The translations under genes were made by a program, and so were the position numbers. Shown here piece by piece: positions 1 through 10,048 of a stretch of 64,000 bases of DNA (positions are counted from its first letter, which is position 1; each line of letters opens with the position of its first letter). Under the pieces are notes generated by a model, which was given only the letters and a program-made list of their open reading frames with translations, did not search any database and was not told where the DNA came from. The DNA lies in the NCBI RefSeq assembly GCF_016899425.1, contig NZ_CP045995.1:558001-622000 (forward strand), read 5' to 3'. Origin of the DNA: Burkholderia sp. MS389. Lineage in GTDB: Bacteria > Pseudomonadota > Gammaproteobacteria > Burkholderiales > Burkholderiaceae.

Positions 1-358
1 ACGCGATCCAGCCGGTGTCGGGCGTGCCGTGATAGCGGATGCCCGCGGCGGTCAGCGTGTCGATCAGGTGTTCGTCGGTCACGCGGCTGGTCGTGAAGCG
101 CCACGGCGCGCCAACCTGCTGCACGACCGCCGCGTCGGACGCCGGCAGCATCGCGCCGGCCTGCGGCATCTTCAGCGCGCCCGAGATCGACGCCGGGCCG
201 ACCTCGAGATCGTCGACGAGCCGCGCGGCGACGAGCCGGTGGAAATCGCTGTACGCGATCGGCGTCGACGTCGGGTGCAGCATCAGCAACTGCGCGGCGA
301 ACAGCACGAAGAAGCCCGCCGCGATCAGCAATCCCGGGTAGTCGAATTTCCTGTCCAT
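1..358 (-). CDS. FtsH-like membrane AAA+ zinc protease, N-terminal part only
   Basis: Reading leftward from an ATG at 356-358, the frame stays open to the window edge, so only about 119 N-terminal residues are seen. They begin with a short basic head, a membrane helix (about residues 9-27) and then a periplasmic segment with the YSDFHRLV-type motif typical of the FtsH extracellular domain. Known family members are hexameric membrane-anchored ATP-dependent metalloproteases; the AAA+ and HExxH parts would lie outside the window. The divergence from the usual FtsH sequence suggests a second, non-housekeeping FtsH paralogue (inference). Confidence 0.7.
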   Translation of the reverse strand, partial: MDRKFDYPGLLIAAGFFVLFAAQLLMLHPTSTPIAYSDFHRLVAARLVDDLEVGPASISGALKMPQAGAMLPASDAAVVQQVGAPWRFTTSRVTDEHLIDTLTAAGIRYHGTPDTGWIA

Positions 359-405
359 CGCATCGGGCCTGCCATCTCCGCTGCGCGGCGTGCGCTCACG
401 CCGGC

Positions 406-435
406 ACGCGCGCAACCGGTACGCGCGCAACCGGT
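406..435. repeat. Two tandem copies of a 15-base unit
   Basis: The unit ACGCGCGCAACCGGT occurs twice with no gap (406-420 and 421-435), and the next bases, ACGCG, begin a third partial copy. No function can be assigned. Confidence 0.9.
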
Positions 436-655
436 ACGCGGCCGCCATGCGAAAACGACTTGCATCCGCGCATCGTCGCCTCGCCGTCTCGCGTCGTTCG
501 TCGCATCGATGCCGCCTCGACAACACCGTCGTCGGCATTGCCGGGCGATCCTCGCCCGGGCGGCACGCCGTGACGCACCGCCCTCGATTCCAGTCTAGTT
601 CGTGCGCGGGCGTCGCGCCGCTCGCCGCGCAGCGTCGAATCGTCGGACGAACGGC

Positions 656-684
656 TTTCATCCGCCCCCTTGCCGCGTTATAGT
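656..684 (+). promoter_or_regulatory. Candidate sigma-70 promoter for the phosphoesterase gene
   Basis: TTTCAT (656-661) and TATAGT (679-684) are 17 bases apart. The -35 is weak and the -10 good. It lies about 145 bases before the GTG start at 831. Confidence 0.35.
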
Positions 685-830
685 CGCGTGCATGACATTT
701 TTGTGACAGTCGCCTCGCGCCGCCGCGCGCGAGGCCGGCCGTCTCATCCCGTCCCGCGTCGCGGCAGCCCGCGCGGCGCCGGCGCGCATCGAACGACAAT
801 GCCCACCCGCCCATCCGAGGAGCCCACGAC

Positions 831-2495
831 GTGAACGACACCCCCGATCGCCCCGACGACCTACCCGCCGATCCCGACCGCCGCCGTGTGCTCGGCGGCC
901 TCGCCGCACTCGGCGCCGGTGTCGCGCTCAGCGGCTGCGAAACCACCGCGGGCAACGCGCCGCGTTCGGCCGCCGACCTGCGCATCGACGAAGCGCTGCG
1001 CCAGCGCGTGCGCCACATCGTCGTGATCTATGCGGAAAACCGCAGCTTCGCGAACCTGTACGGCGATTTCCCGGGCGTGCGGTATCCACTGAGCGAAGTG
1101 CGGCCCGAACACGCGCAGCAGCTCGATCGCGACGGCAAGACGCCGCTGCCGGCGCTGCCGAAGATCTGGGGCGGGCTCGTGCCGCAAGCGCAGGAAGTGG
1201 ACGGCAAGCGCTACGCGATCGCCGAGCGCGACATCGACAAGCTGCCGAATGCGCCGTTCCGGATTTCGGACGCGCAAGGCAAGCCGCTGCCGAACGGCGT
1301 GATCACGCGCGACCTGTGGCATCGCTTCTACCAGAACCAGATGCAGATCGCGGGCGGCCGCAACAACCAGTTCGCCGCGTGGGCCGATTCGGGCGGCCTC
1401 GTGATGGGCCATTACCGCAATTCGGCCGACACGCTGCGACTGTGGAATCTCGCGCGGCAATACACGCTGTGCGACAACTTCTTCATGGCGGCCTTCGGCG
1501 GTTCGTGGATGAACCACATGTTCCTGATTTCCGCGCAGCCGCCACTGTATCCGGACGCGCACAAGCATCCGCATGCGGCGAAACTGCTGTCGAAGGTCGA
1601 AGGCGACGACCCGGCCGGCACGCGCCTGAAGCTCGCCGACGATTCGCCCGCGTCCGCGCTCGACGGTCCGCCGAAATTCGCGGTCGACGGCCCGCTGACG
1701 CCGGACGGCTACGGTGTGAACACGATGGCGCCGCCGTACCAGCCGAGCTACGTGCCGCCGCCCGATCCGGGCAACGCCGCGTATGCGGATCCGGCCGACC
1801 ATCGCGTGATGCCGCCGCAGGGCTACGCGACGATCGGCGACCGCCTGTCGGAAAAGAATGTCGACTGGGCGTGGTACAGCGGTGCATGGCAGTATGCGCT
1901 CGAGCATCGCGACACGGGCATGGTGCCCGACTTCCAGTACCACCACCAGCCGTTCAACTACTTCGTGAACTTCGCGCCGGGCACCGAAGCGCGCCGCAAG
2001 CATCTGCGCGACGCGGGGCTCGGCGACGAGCCGTCGACCAACCACTTCATCGCCGACATCGACGCGGGCCGCCTGCCGGCCGTCACGTTCTACAAGCCGC
2101 AAGGCAACCTGAACATGCATGCGGGCTATGCGGACATCGAATCGGGCGACCGCCACATCGCGACCGTGATCGACCATATCCGGCGCGGCCCGCAATGGGA
2201 AAACACCGTGATCGTGATGACGCACGACGAGAACGGCGGCTGGTGGGATCACGTCGCGCCGCCGGTCGGCGATCGCTGGGGCCCCGGCTCGCGGATTCCC
2301 GCACTCGTGATCTCGCCGTTCGCGAAAAAGGGCTTCGTCGATCACACGCTGTACGACACGAACTCGATCCTGCGCTTCATCAGCCGCGTGCACGGCCTCG
2401 CGCCGCTCGACGGCGTGGTCCTGCGCAACAACGCGTTCGCCGCGCGCGGCGCGACGCCGCCGGGCGATTTGACGAACGCGCTCGATCTCGGCTGA
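831..2495 (+). CDS. Exported phosphoesterase (AcpA / phospholipase C-like acid phosphatase)
   Basis: The 554-residue protein belongs to the phosphoesterase family of bacterial phospholipase C and AcpA acid phosphatases, which hydrolyse phosphate esters outside the cytoplasm. The N terminus has a twin-arginine-like RRR (17-19), a hydrophobic stretch and a lipobox ending at Cys36 (LSGC), so it is probably a lipoprotein exported by Tat or Sec. The early metal and nucleophile motif ENRSFANLYG (around 66) and the late THDENGGWWDH metal motif (around 464) fit the family. Translation starts at GTG 831, preceded by a GAGGAG-type ribosome site. A strong hairpin follows the stop. The exact substrate cannot be read from sequence. 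Confidence 0.85.
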   Translation: MNDTPDRPDDLPADPDRRRVLGGLAALGAGVALSGCETTAGNAPRSAADLRIDEALRQRVRHIVVIYAENRSFANLYGDFPGVRYPLSEVRPEHAQQLDRDGKTPLPALPKIWGGLVPQAQEVDGKRYAIAERDIDKLPNAPFRISDAQGKPLPNGVITRDLWHRFYQNQMQIAGGRNNQFAAWADSGGLVMGHYRNSADTLRLWNLARQYTLCDNFFMAAFGGSWMNHMFLISAQPPLYPDAHKHPHAAKLLSKVEGDDPAGTRLKLADDSPASALDGPPKFAVDGPLTPDGYGVNTMAPPYQPSYVPPPDPGNAAYADPADHRVMPPQGYATIGDRLSEKNVDWAWYSGAWQYALEHRDTGMVPDFQYHHQPFNYFVNFAPGTEARRKHLRDAGLGDEPSTNHFIADIDAGRLPAVTFYKPQGNLNMHAGYADIESGDRHIATVIDHIRRGPQWENTVIVMTHDENGGWWDHVAPPVGDRWGPGSRIPALVISPFAKKGFVDHTLYDTNSILRFISRVHGLAPLDGVVLRNNAFAARGATPPGDLTNALDLG

Positions 2496-2522
2496 CACCC
2501 GGCCGAGCGCCAGAAACGACGA

Positions 2523-2555
2523 CGCCCCGGGCCATGCGATGGATGGCCCGGGGCG
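2523..2555. terminator. Bidirectional terminator hairpin
   Basis: A 13-base perfect stem (2523-2535 with 2543-2555) around a 7-base loop lies between two genes that converge here, the phosphoesterase gene and pckG. It is very G+C rich with only a short T run. Confidence 0.75.
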
Positions 2556-2593
2556 TTCATGCCGCTTTCAGGTGGTGACGTCGATGCCGCTCG

Positions 2594-4459
<1,866 letters not shown>

Positions 4460-5194
4460 GAGGATGTCTCCAGATTATTGGGCGGGGATGGGGATGCGGG
4501 GCGAGCCCGCGAGATGGGGAATGCGTGCGGAGCGCAGGAAGATGCGGCGCGCAGGACGGGACGCGCGAGCGGAGCGCGCGTCGATGCCGCGATGCGGGCG
4601 AGAGAAGATGAAGTCTCGTTAGAAAGTGCGAACACGAGTTTCGCCATGCAAGCAACCTGCCATACAACTCCATGCCGGCCAGCATACCATCGCCGTTATT
4701 GACGAGGCGTTGCGTTGCAACAAGAAACAATTGTGACGACGTGCCGGCATGCGCGTTGCAGACAGGCGCTTTTTACGGCGTCGTCCCGCGCGCTTTGGGG
4801 ACGAAACGAGCGCGACGACCGCCCCGCAAGGGTTTCGCACGAACGGCAATTTCAACCTGCCGGCCGTGCGCACGAACCACGCGAACCCGCGCCGTGCGAG
4901 TTAGCGTTTTCGCTACTCAGGCAAACCCTGAATTAGGTTGTGTACACAAACATCCCGTTCGAATACCCGATGCACGCCCCTGCTTAAAACGGTGCGCGCG
5001 GCAATCCGGGGTAATACGTGCGCACGCTGTTCGACAGCGTTCGCAATGACGAGAAATTCCAGCGCAATGTGCGCCGAGATGATGAACCGCCGCGGGCGTT
5101 TCATCGATTTCGAACCGATCGACGTGGTGTCGACGAGCCAGTACGCAGTACGTCGTAAAGGCCATGTACGGATAACGCACGGCGATCGCGCAGA
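4460..5194. other. Long intergenic region upstream of pckG
   Basis: No protein or RNA gene could be supported here. The part next to pckG must carry its promoter, but no convincing -35/-10 pair was found. Short frames in this stretch have shadow-like, Arg-rich composition. Confidence 0.5.
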
Positions 5195-5225
5195 CAAAAA
5201 AACGCCAGCCCCGAGGAGCTGGCGT
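5195..5225 (-). terminator. Rho-independent terminator of aceA
   Basis: On the minus strand an 8-base stem (ACGCCAGC pairing with GCTGGCGT, 5202-5209 and 5218-5225) is followed by a run of seven T. It lies about 22 bases after the aceA stop codon. Confidence 0.85.
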
Positions 5226-5247
5226 CGTGCTGCGGATCTGACGATGA

Positions 5248-6831
5248 TCAGAACTGGTTCATCGTGTTGTCCTTGCCCGCTGCCTTCAGCGCCGCTTCGC
5301 CGCTGAAGTATTCCTTGTGATCGTCGCCGATGTCCGAACCTGACATGTTCTGGTGCTTCACGCACGCGATGCCCTGACGGATTTCCTTGCGCTGCACGCC
5401 CGCCACGTAGCCGAGCATGCCCTGGTCGCCGAAGTATTCCTTGGCCAGGTTATCGGTCGACAGCGCAGCCGTGTGGTACGTCGGCAGCGTGATCAGGTGG
5501 TGGAAGATGCCTGCTTCACGCGATGCATCGGCCTGGAACGTGCGGATCTTCTCGTCGGCGAGCTTGGCCAGTTCGGTTTCGTCGTATTCGACGCTCATCA
5601 ACTGCGCACGGTCGTAAGCCGACACGTCCTTGCCCTCGGCCTTCATCGCATCGTAGGCCTGCTGGCGGAAGTTCAGCGTCCAGTTGAACGACGGGCTGTT
5701 GTTGTACACCAGCTTCGCGTTCGGGATCACCTTGCGGATCTCGCTGACCATGCCGCCGATCTGCGCGATATGCGGTTTTTCGGTTTCGATCCACAGCAGG
5801 TCGGCGCCATTCTGCAGCGACGTGATGCAGTCGAGCACGCAGCGCGCCTCGCCCGTGCCGGCGCGGAACTGGAACAGGTTGCTCGGCAGGCGCTTCGGAC
5901 GCAGCAGCTTGCCGTCGCGCTTGATGACGACGTCACCGTTGCCCAGCTGGTCGGCCGACAGTTCTTCGCAATCGAGGAACGCGTTGTATTGATCGCCCAG
6001 GTCGCCCGGCGTGTTCGTCACGGCGATCTGCTTGGTCAGGCCCGCGCCCAGCGAATCGGTCCGCGCGACGATGATGCCGTCGTCCACGCCCAGTTCCAGG
6101 AACGCGTAGCGGATCGCGCGGATCTTCGCGAGGAAATCCTCGTGCGGCACCGTGACCTTGCCGTCCTGGTGGCCGCACTGCTTCTCGTCCGACACCTGGT
6201 TTTCGATCTGGATGCAGCACGCGCCCGCTTCGATGAACTGCTTGGCCAGAAGGTAGGTCGCTTCCGCGTTGCCGAAGCCGGCGTCGATGTCGGCGATGAT
6301 CGGCACGACGTGCGTGACGTGGTTGTCGATCTTTTGCTGGATCGCGGCCTTCGCAGTCGCGTCCTTCGCGGCATCCAGCTCGCGGAACAGGCCGCCCAGC
6401 TCGCGGGCGTCGGCCTGGCGCAGGAACGTGTAAAGCTCGCGGATCAGCGCGCTGACCGAGGTCTTTTCGTGCATCGACTGGTCGGGCAGCGGGCCGAACT
6501 CCGAGCGCAGCGCGGCGACCATCCAGCCCGACAGGTACAGGTAGCGGCGTTCGGTGCTGTTGAAGTGCTTCTTGATGGAGATCATCTTCTGCTGGCCGAT
6601 GAAGCCGTGCCAGCAACCCAGCGACTGCGTGTACTTGGACGGATCGGCATCGTACGCGGCCATGTCGGCGCGCATGATCTTCGCGGTGTACTTCGCGATG
6701 TCCAGGCCGGTCTTGAACTTGTTCTGGGCACGCATGCGGGCCGCATACTCGGGGCTGATGGCATTCCACGCGCTGCCGTGGTTTTCCTTCAAGCCAGCCA
6801 CTGCCTTGATGTCGTCTTGATATTGGGACAT
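5248..6831 (-). CDS. aceA: Isocitrate lyase, long form
   Basis: The 527-residue enzyme splits isocitrate into glyoxylate and succinate, the first committed step of the glyoxylate shunt. The catalytic signature is present as KQCGH (217-221) rather than the enterobacterial KKCGH, and NSPSFNW marks the substrate-binding region. The length is that of the long Pseudomonas-type isocitrate lyases (about 530 residues), not the short 430-residue type. Malate synthase is not in the window. A perfect palindrome about 115 bases upstream is a likely operator, and a U-tract terminator follows the gene. Confidence 0.95.
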   Translation of the reverse strand: MSQYQDDIKAVAGLKENHGSAWNAISPEYAARMRAQNKFKTGLDIAKYTAKIMRADMAAYDADPSKYTQSLGCWHGFIGQQKMISIKKHFNSTERRYLYLSGWMVAALRSEFGPLPDQSMHEKTSVSALIRELYTFLRQADARELGGLFRELDAAKDATAKAAIQQKIDNHVTHVVPIIADIDAGFGNAEATYLLAKQFIEAGACCIQIENQVSDEKQCGHQDGKVTVPHEDFLAKIRAIRYAFLELGVDDGIIVARTDSLGAGLTKQIAVTNTPGDLGDQYNAFLDCEELSADQLGNGDVVIKRDGKLLRPKRLPSNLFQFRAGTGEARCVLDCITSLQNGADLLWIETEKPHIAQIGGMVSEIRKVIPNAKLVYNNSPSFNWTLNFRQQAYDAMKAEGKDVSAYDRAQLMSVEYDETELAKLADEKIRTFQADASREAGIFHHLITLPTYHTAALSTDNLAKEYFGDQGMLGYVAGVQRKEIRQGIACVKHQNMSGSDIGDDHKEYFSGEAALKAAGKDNTMNQF

Positions 6832-6946
6832 GTCTATCTCCTGGGAACGAAGCGCATTGAGTAAAGGGGTTCAGCGTGCCCGCCGCGTGTGACGAAGCGA
6901 ACTGCATGGACTCAATAGTAATCCTGTCTCACGCGTTTTCGGCCAA

Positions 6947-6960
6947 GTCTTATATAAGAC
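6947..6960. promoter_or_regulatory. 14-bp perfect palindrome upstream of aceA, candidate operator
   Basis: GTCTTATATAAGAC is a perfect inverted repeat in an A+T-rich island between the divergent aceA and YbaK-like genes. It is followed closely by a related ATAAGATATAA stretch. The form suits a dimeric regulator such as a GntR-family protein, but the regulator is not identified. Confidence 0.5.
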
Positions 6961-7149
6961 ATAAGATATAAATTTCTCTTGTTTTTCAATTGGATAGCCA
7001 GTCGTTTTTGCGATGCAAAACACGGTTTCAAGCGGCGGTAAAACGCGGCGGCAGGAATTCGGCCTGCATCCCGCAATATGAAATTCCCTTTCGGCTGCTG
7101 AAGAATCGGCGCGCTTCGCGCACACTGGCGCCACGACGCCCGCCGCCCT

Positions 7150-7179
7150 TTGTCATATCAATGACAAAACGTCTATACT
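7150..7179 (+). promoter_or_regulatory. Sigma-70 promoter with overlapping inverted repeat
   Basis: TTGTCA (7150-7155) and TATACT (7174-7179) are separated by 18 bases. TGTCAT (7151-7156) and ATGACA (7161-7166) form an inverted repeat lying over the -35 box, a natural repressor site. It drives the YbaK-like / YheO-like gene pair. Confidence 0.65.
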
Positions 7180-7231
7180 TGGACGATTATTTGACCCGTG
7201 CGCCTCGACGCGTGGGCCTGCCTGGAGCGAC

Positions 7232-7753
7232 ATGAACGACTCTCCCGTTTTCGACACGCTTTGCGAACTGCTGACGACATCCGGCGCGCGTTTTCGCGTG
7301 CTCGAGCATCCGGCGGAAGGCAAATCCGACGCGATCGCCGCGCTGCGCGGCACCCGCCCCGAACAGGGCGCGAAGGCGATGCTCTGTACGTTCAAGGATG
7401 GCGGCGACGGCGCCGCGCTCGCGGTGATTCCCGGCCATCTGAAAATCGACTTTCGCAAGGTCGCCGATGCGGTCGGCCGGCGCAAGGCGACGCTCGCGTC
7501 GCCCGACGTCGCGGCCGCCGTCACGCGCTGCGTGATGGGCGCCGTACCGCCGTTCGTGTTCGATACGAACGTGGCGCTCGTCGTCGATCCCGCGCTGGTC
7601 GAGCGCAACGCCGAGATCGCGTTCAACGCGGGCCGCCTCGATCGCTCGGTCGTGCTCGACGCGACCGACTACGTCCGGATCGCGCGCCCGCTGCTGGCCG
7701 ACATCACGCGGCCGGAAACGACGGACACCCCGACACACCAGGATCACGCATGA
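7232..7753 (+). CDS. YbaK/aminoacyl-tRNA editing domain protein
   Basis: This 173-residue protein fits the YbaK/ProX family, which deacylates mischarged tRNAs in trans (Cys-tRNA-Pro or Ala-tRNA-Pro in known members). The conserved core is visible from EHPAEGKSDAIAALRG through CTFKDGG and KIDFRKVADAVG to the FDTNVALVVDP region. The stop codon overlaps the next start (ATGA at 7750-7753), so the two are translationally coupled. Which aminoacyl-tRNA is edited cannot be told; the coupling to a regulator and a PLP ammonia-lyase hints at a hydroxy-amino-acid link (inference). Confidence 0.8.
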   Translation: MNDSPVFDTLCELLTTSGARFRVLEHPAEGKSDAIAALRGTRPEQGAKAMLCTFKDGGDGAALAVIPGHLKIDFRKVADAVGRRKATLASPDVAAAVTRCVMGAVPPFVFDTNVALVVDPALVERNAEIAFNAGRLDRSVVLDATDYVRIARPLLADITRPETTDTPTHQDHA

Positions 7754-8388
7754 GTACAACCCGCAAACCGCTGCTGTCGGAGCAGGCATCGCTGATCGAA
7801 CAGGTGCAGCGCATCGCCGAAGGACTCGGCGAGATGTTCGCGCCGTTCACCGAGGTCGTCGTGCACGACCTGCGCACGCCGGAGCACGCGATCCTCGCGA
7901 TCCACAACAACCTGTCCGGACGCGCGGTCGGCGATCCCGCGACCGAACTCGGCCTCGCGCGCATCGCGGACGACGATTTCCCGCAGGTGCTCGCGAACTA
8001 CCCGAACCGCTTCGCCGACGGCCGCACCGCGAAAAGCACGTCGATCGGCATCAAGGATTCGACCGGGCGCTATGTGGCCGCGCTGTGCCTGAATGCCGAC
8101 GTCACGTTGTTCCGCGGCTTCCAGGGCATGCTGAACCAGTTCTGCCGCACGGACGGCGAAGCCGTCGTCGACACGCTCGACCCGGCCGGCGCGGACGCGA
8201 TCCGGCAGCGCATCGACGCCTTCGCGACGCGCCTTGCGACGACGCCGCGCGAGTTGAAGACCGACCAGCGCCGCGAGCTGATGCAGACGCTGAAGGCCGA
8301 CGGCTTCCTCGAGGTGCGCCGCGCGATGGAGATCGTGTCGCAGCATCTCGGCGTGTCTCGCGCCACCGTCTACAACGATGCGAAGTGA
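7750..8388 (+). CDS. YheO-like PAS/HTH transcriptional regulator
   Basis: The 212-residue protein has a YheO-like PAS domain in its first 120 or so residues and a C-terminal helix-turn-helix (around 190-210, HLGVSRATVYNDAK). Relatives such as DauR control amino-acid catabolism genes next to them. The start is the ATG overlapping the YbaK-like stop. The ammonia-lyase gene 50 bases downstream is the obvious target, and the inverted repeat over the operon promoter is a candidate binding site (inference). Confidence 0.8.
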   Translation: MSTTRKPLLSEQASLIEQVQRIAEGLGEMFAPFTEVVVHDLRTPEHAILAIHNNLSGRAVGDPATELGLARIADDDFPQVLANYPNRFADGRTAKSTSIGIKDSTGRYVAALCLNADVTLFRGFQGMLNQFCRTDGEAVVDTLDPAGADAIRQRIDAFATRLATTPRELKTDQRRELMQTLKADGFLEVRRAMEIVSQHLGVSRATVYNDAK

Positions 8389-8440
8389 CCCGGTGCGCCC
8401 CCGCATTCCAGTCGACTGACTTTTCAATCCTCCAGCAACC

Positions 8441-9415
8441 ATGAACTCTCCCGCTCTCCCCACGTACGACGACGTCGCCGCCGCCGCGACCCGGCTCGAA
8501 GGCCACGCGCACCGCACGCCGGTGATGACGTCGCGGACGATCGACGACGCGCTCGGCGCGCAGGTGTTCTTCAAGTGCGAGAACCTGCAGCGCATGGGCG
8601 CCTTCAAGTTCCGCGGCGCGTTCAACGCGCTGTCGCGCTTCAACGCGGAACAGCGGCGCCACGGCGTCGTCGCGTTCTCGTCGGGCAACCATGCGCAGGC
8701 GATCGCGCTGTCGGCGCGCATGCTCGGCATTCCCGCGACGATCGTGATGCCGCAGGACGCGCCGGCCGCGAAGATGGCCGCGACGCGCGGCTACGGCGGC
8801 AACGTCGTGACCTACGATCGCTACACCGAGGATCGCGAGCAGATCGGGCGCGATCTCGCCGAGAAGCACGGGCTCACGCTGGTGCCGCCCTACGATCACC
8901 CGGACGTGATCGCCGGCCAGGGCACCGCGGCCAAGGAACTGTTCGACGAAGTCGGCCCGCTCGACGCGGTGTTCACGCCGCTCGGCGGCGGCGGGCTGCT
9001 GTCGGGCACCGCGCTCGCCACCCGTGCGCTGTCGCCGCACGCGAAGCTGTACGGCGTCGAGCCCGAAGCCGGCAACGATGCGCAGCAATCGTTCCGGTCC
9101 GGCACGATCGTGCACATCGACACCCCGCGCACGATCGCCGACGGTGCGCAGACGCAGCACCTCGGCAACCTCACGTTCCCGATCCTGCGTCGCGACGTCG
9201 ACGACATCCTCACCGTGACGGACGCGGAACTCGTCGACTGCATGCGCTTCTTCGCCACGCGTATGAAGCTCGTCGTCGAGCCGACCGGCTGCCTGTCGTT
9301 CGCCGCCGTGCGCCGAATGAAGGATGCGCTGCAGGGCAAGCGCGTCGGCGTGGTGATCAGCGGCGGCAACGTCGATCTCGAGAACTTCTGCGCGCTGGTG
9401 TCGGCACCGGCCTGA
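8441..9415 (+). CDS. PLP-dependent threonine/serine or hydroxyaspartate ammonia-lyase
   Basis: This 324-residue fold-type II PLP enzyme has the Schiff-base lysine at position 56 in GAFKFRGA, the SSGNHAQ motif and the glycine-rich phosphate loop GGGGLLSG. It lacks the C-terminal ACT domains of biosynthetic threonine deaminase, so it is a short catabolic form. Family members dehydrate threonine, serine or threo-3-hydroxyaspartate to the keto acid and ammonia, and serine racemase is also in this family. Sequence alone does not fix the substrate. The upstream PAS regulator probably controls it. Confidence 0.85.
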   Translation: MNSPALPTYDDVAAAATRLEGHAHRTPVMTSRTIDDALGAQVFFKCENLQRMGAFKFRGAFNALSRFNAEQRRHGVVAFSSGNHAQAIALSARMLGIPATIVMPQDAPAAKMAATRGYGGNVVTYDRYTEDREQIGRDLAEKHGLTLVPPYDHPDVIAGQGTAAKELFDEVGPLDAVFTPLGGGGLLSGTALATRALSPHAKLYGVEPEAGNDAQQSFRSGTIVHIDTPRTIADGAQTQHLGNLTFPILRRDVDDILTVTDAELVDCMRFFATRMKLVVEPTGCLSFAAVRRMKDALQGKRVGVVISGGNVDLENFCALVSAPA

Positions 9416-9447
9416 GCGTCGCGGCACGCATCGATAACGACACGCGC

Positions 9448-9475
9448 CGGCCGTCGGCCTTCGGAACGACGGCCG
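9448..9475 (+). terminator. Hairpin after the ammonia-lyase gene
   Basis: CGGCCGTC (9448-9455) pairs with GACGGCCG (9468-9475) around a 12-base loop, about 30 bases after the stop. There is no strong T run, so it may be a weak or factor-assisted terminator. Confidence 0.4.
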
Positions 9476-9644
9476 CCGGTTCCGGCGCGACCGGACGCGT
9501 TCGAACCCGGCCGTTTCTTCAGACCTGAAACACGGCCCGCGCCCCTCGAACGAAAGGATTCGGAAAGCCGCCGCCGGGCAATGACGTTTTTTCGCACCCG
9601 CGCGCGGCCGGACGATTGACGTCCCTGACCGCCCGCCATTACCC

Positions 9645-9835
9645 TTGCGCGCTGATGGTTCCCGGAGACGGGATCAAAAGGGAACGCAGCAGGGGCAACG
9701 CCCCGAATCTGCGGCTGCCCCCGCAACTGTGAGCGGCGAATCCGTGCCACCGCATGCCACTGGGAAACCGGGAAGGCCTGCACGGATGAGGACCCGCGAG
9801 CCAGGAGACCTGCCATCGACCCGAGGTCCACGCAG
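9645..9835 (+). promoter_or_regulatory. Cobalamin (adenosylcobalamin) riboswitch
   Basis: The stretch carries the ordered landmarks of the cobalamin element: a GATGGTTCCC start, GGGAACGCAGCAGGGG, the CTGCCCCCGCAACTGTGAGC core, the GCCACTGGGAAACCGGGAAGG block with the B12-box character, and a GAGGAC...GAGCCAGGAGACCTGCC closing end. It precedes a BtuB-type receptor gene by about 210 bases. Known members shut expression when cobalamin is plentiful. A TTGACG at 9616-9621 may be the -35 of its promoter. Confidence 0.93.
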
Positions 9836-10048
9836 CCGCACCGGGCGGGGTGTCCCGATGCGCGCGGCACCGCCCCCGGCGGTCGCCCGTTGCATGGACG
9901 ACCCGACCTCAGGATCCGTCAGATGTCCATCGTTCCCGAATCCGCTTCCCGACCCGAAGCGTCGCACCGACGCGCCGTCGGCATGCGCCACCTGCCCGCC
10001 CTCCGCCCGCGATCGCCGTACACGTCACACGCCTCGTCCCGCCGCCTC

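Larger units (their letters stand above)
359..830. other. Divergent intergenic region, no gene seen
   Basis: This 472-base stretch separates the leftward FtsH-like gene from the rightward phosphoesterase gene. It holds a tandem 15-base repeat and a candidate promoter (both listed separately). The open frames here have no recognisable domain, signal or ribosome site. Confidence 0.6.

Noticed and set aside
861..2498. Long open frame on the strand opposite the phosphoesterase gene
   Set aside because: Arg-, Ala- and Val-rich composition typical of antisense shadows in high-G+C DNA; no domain, signal or ribosome site, while the sense frame is a clear enzyme.
4672..5306. Several open frames in the gap between pckG and aceA
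   Set aside because: Low-complexity composition, no ribosome sites, overlapping frames on both strands; the best of them runs through the aceA terminator.
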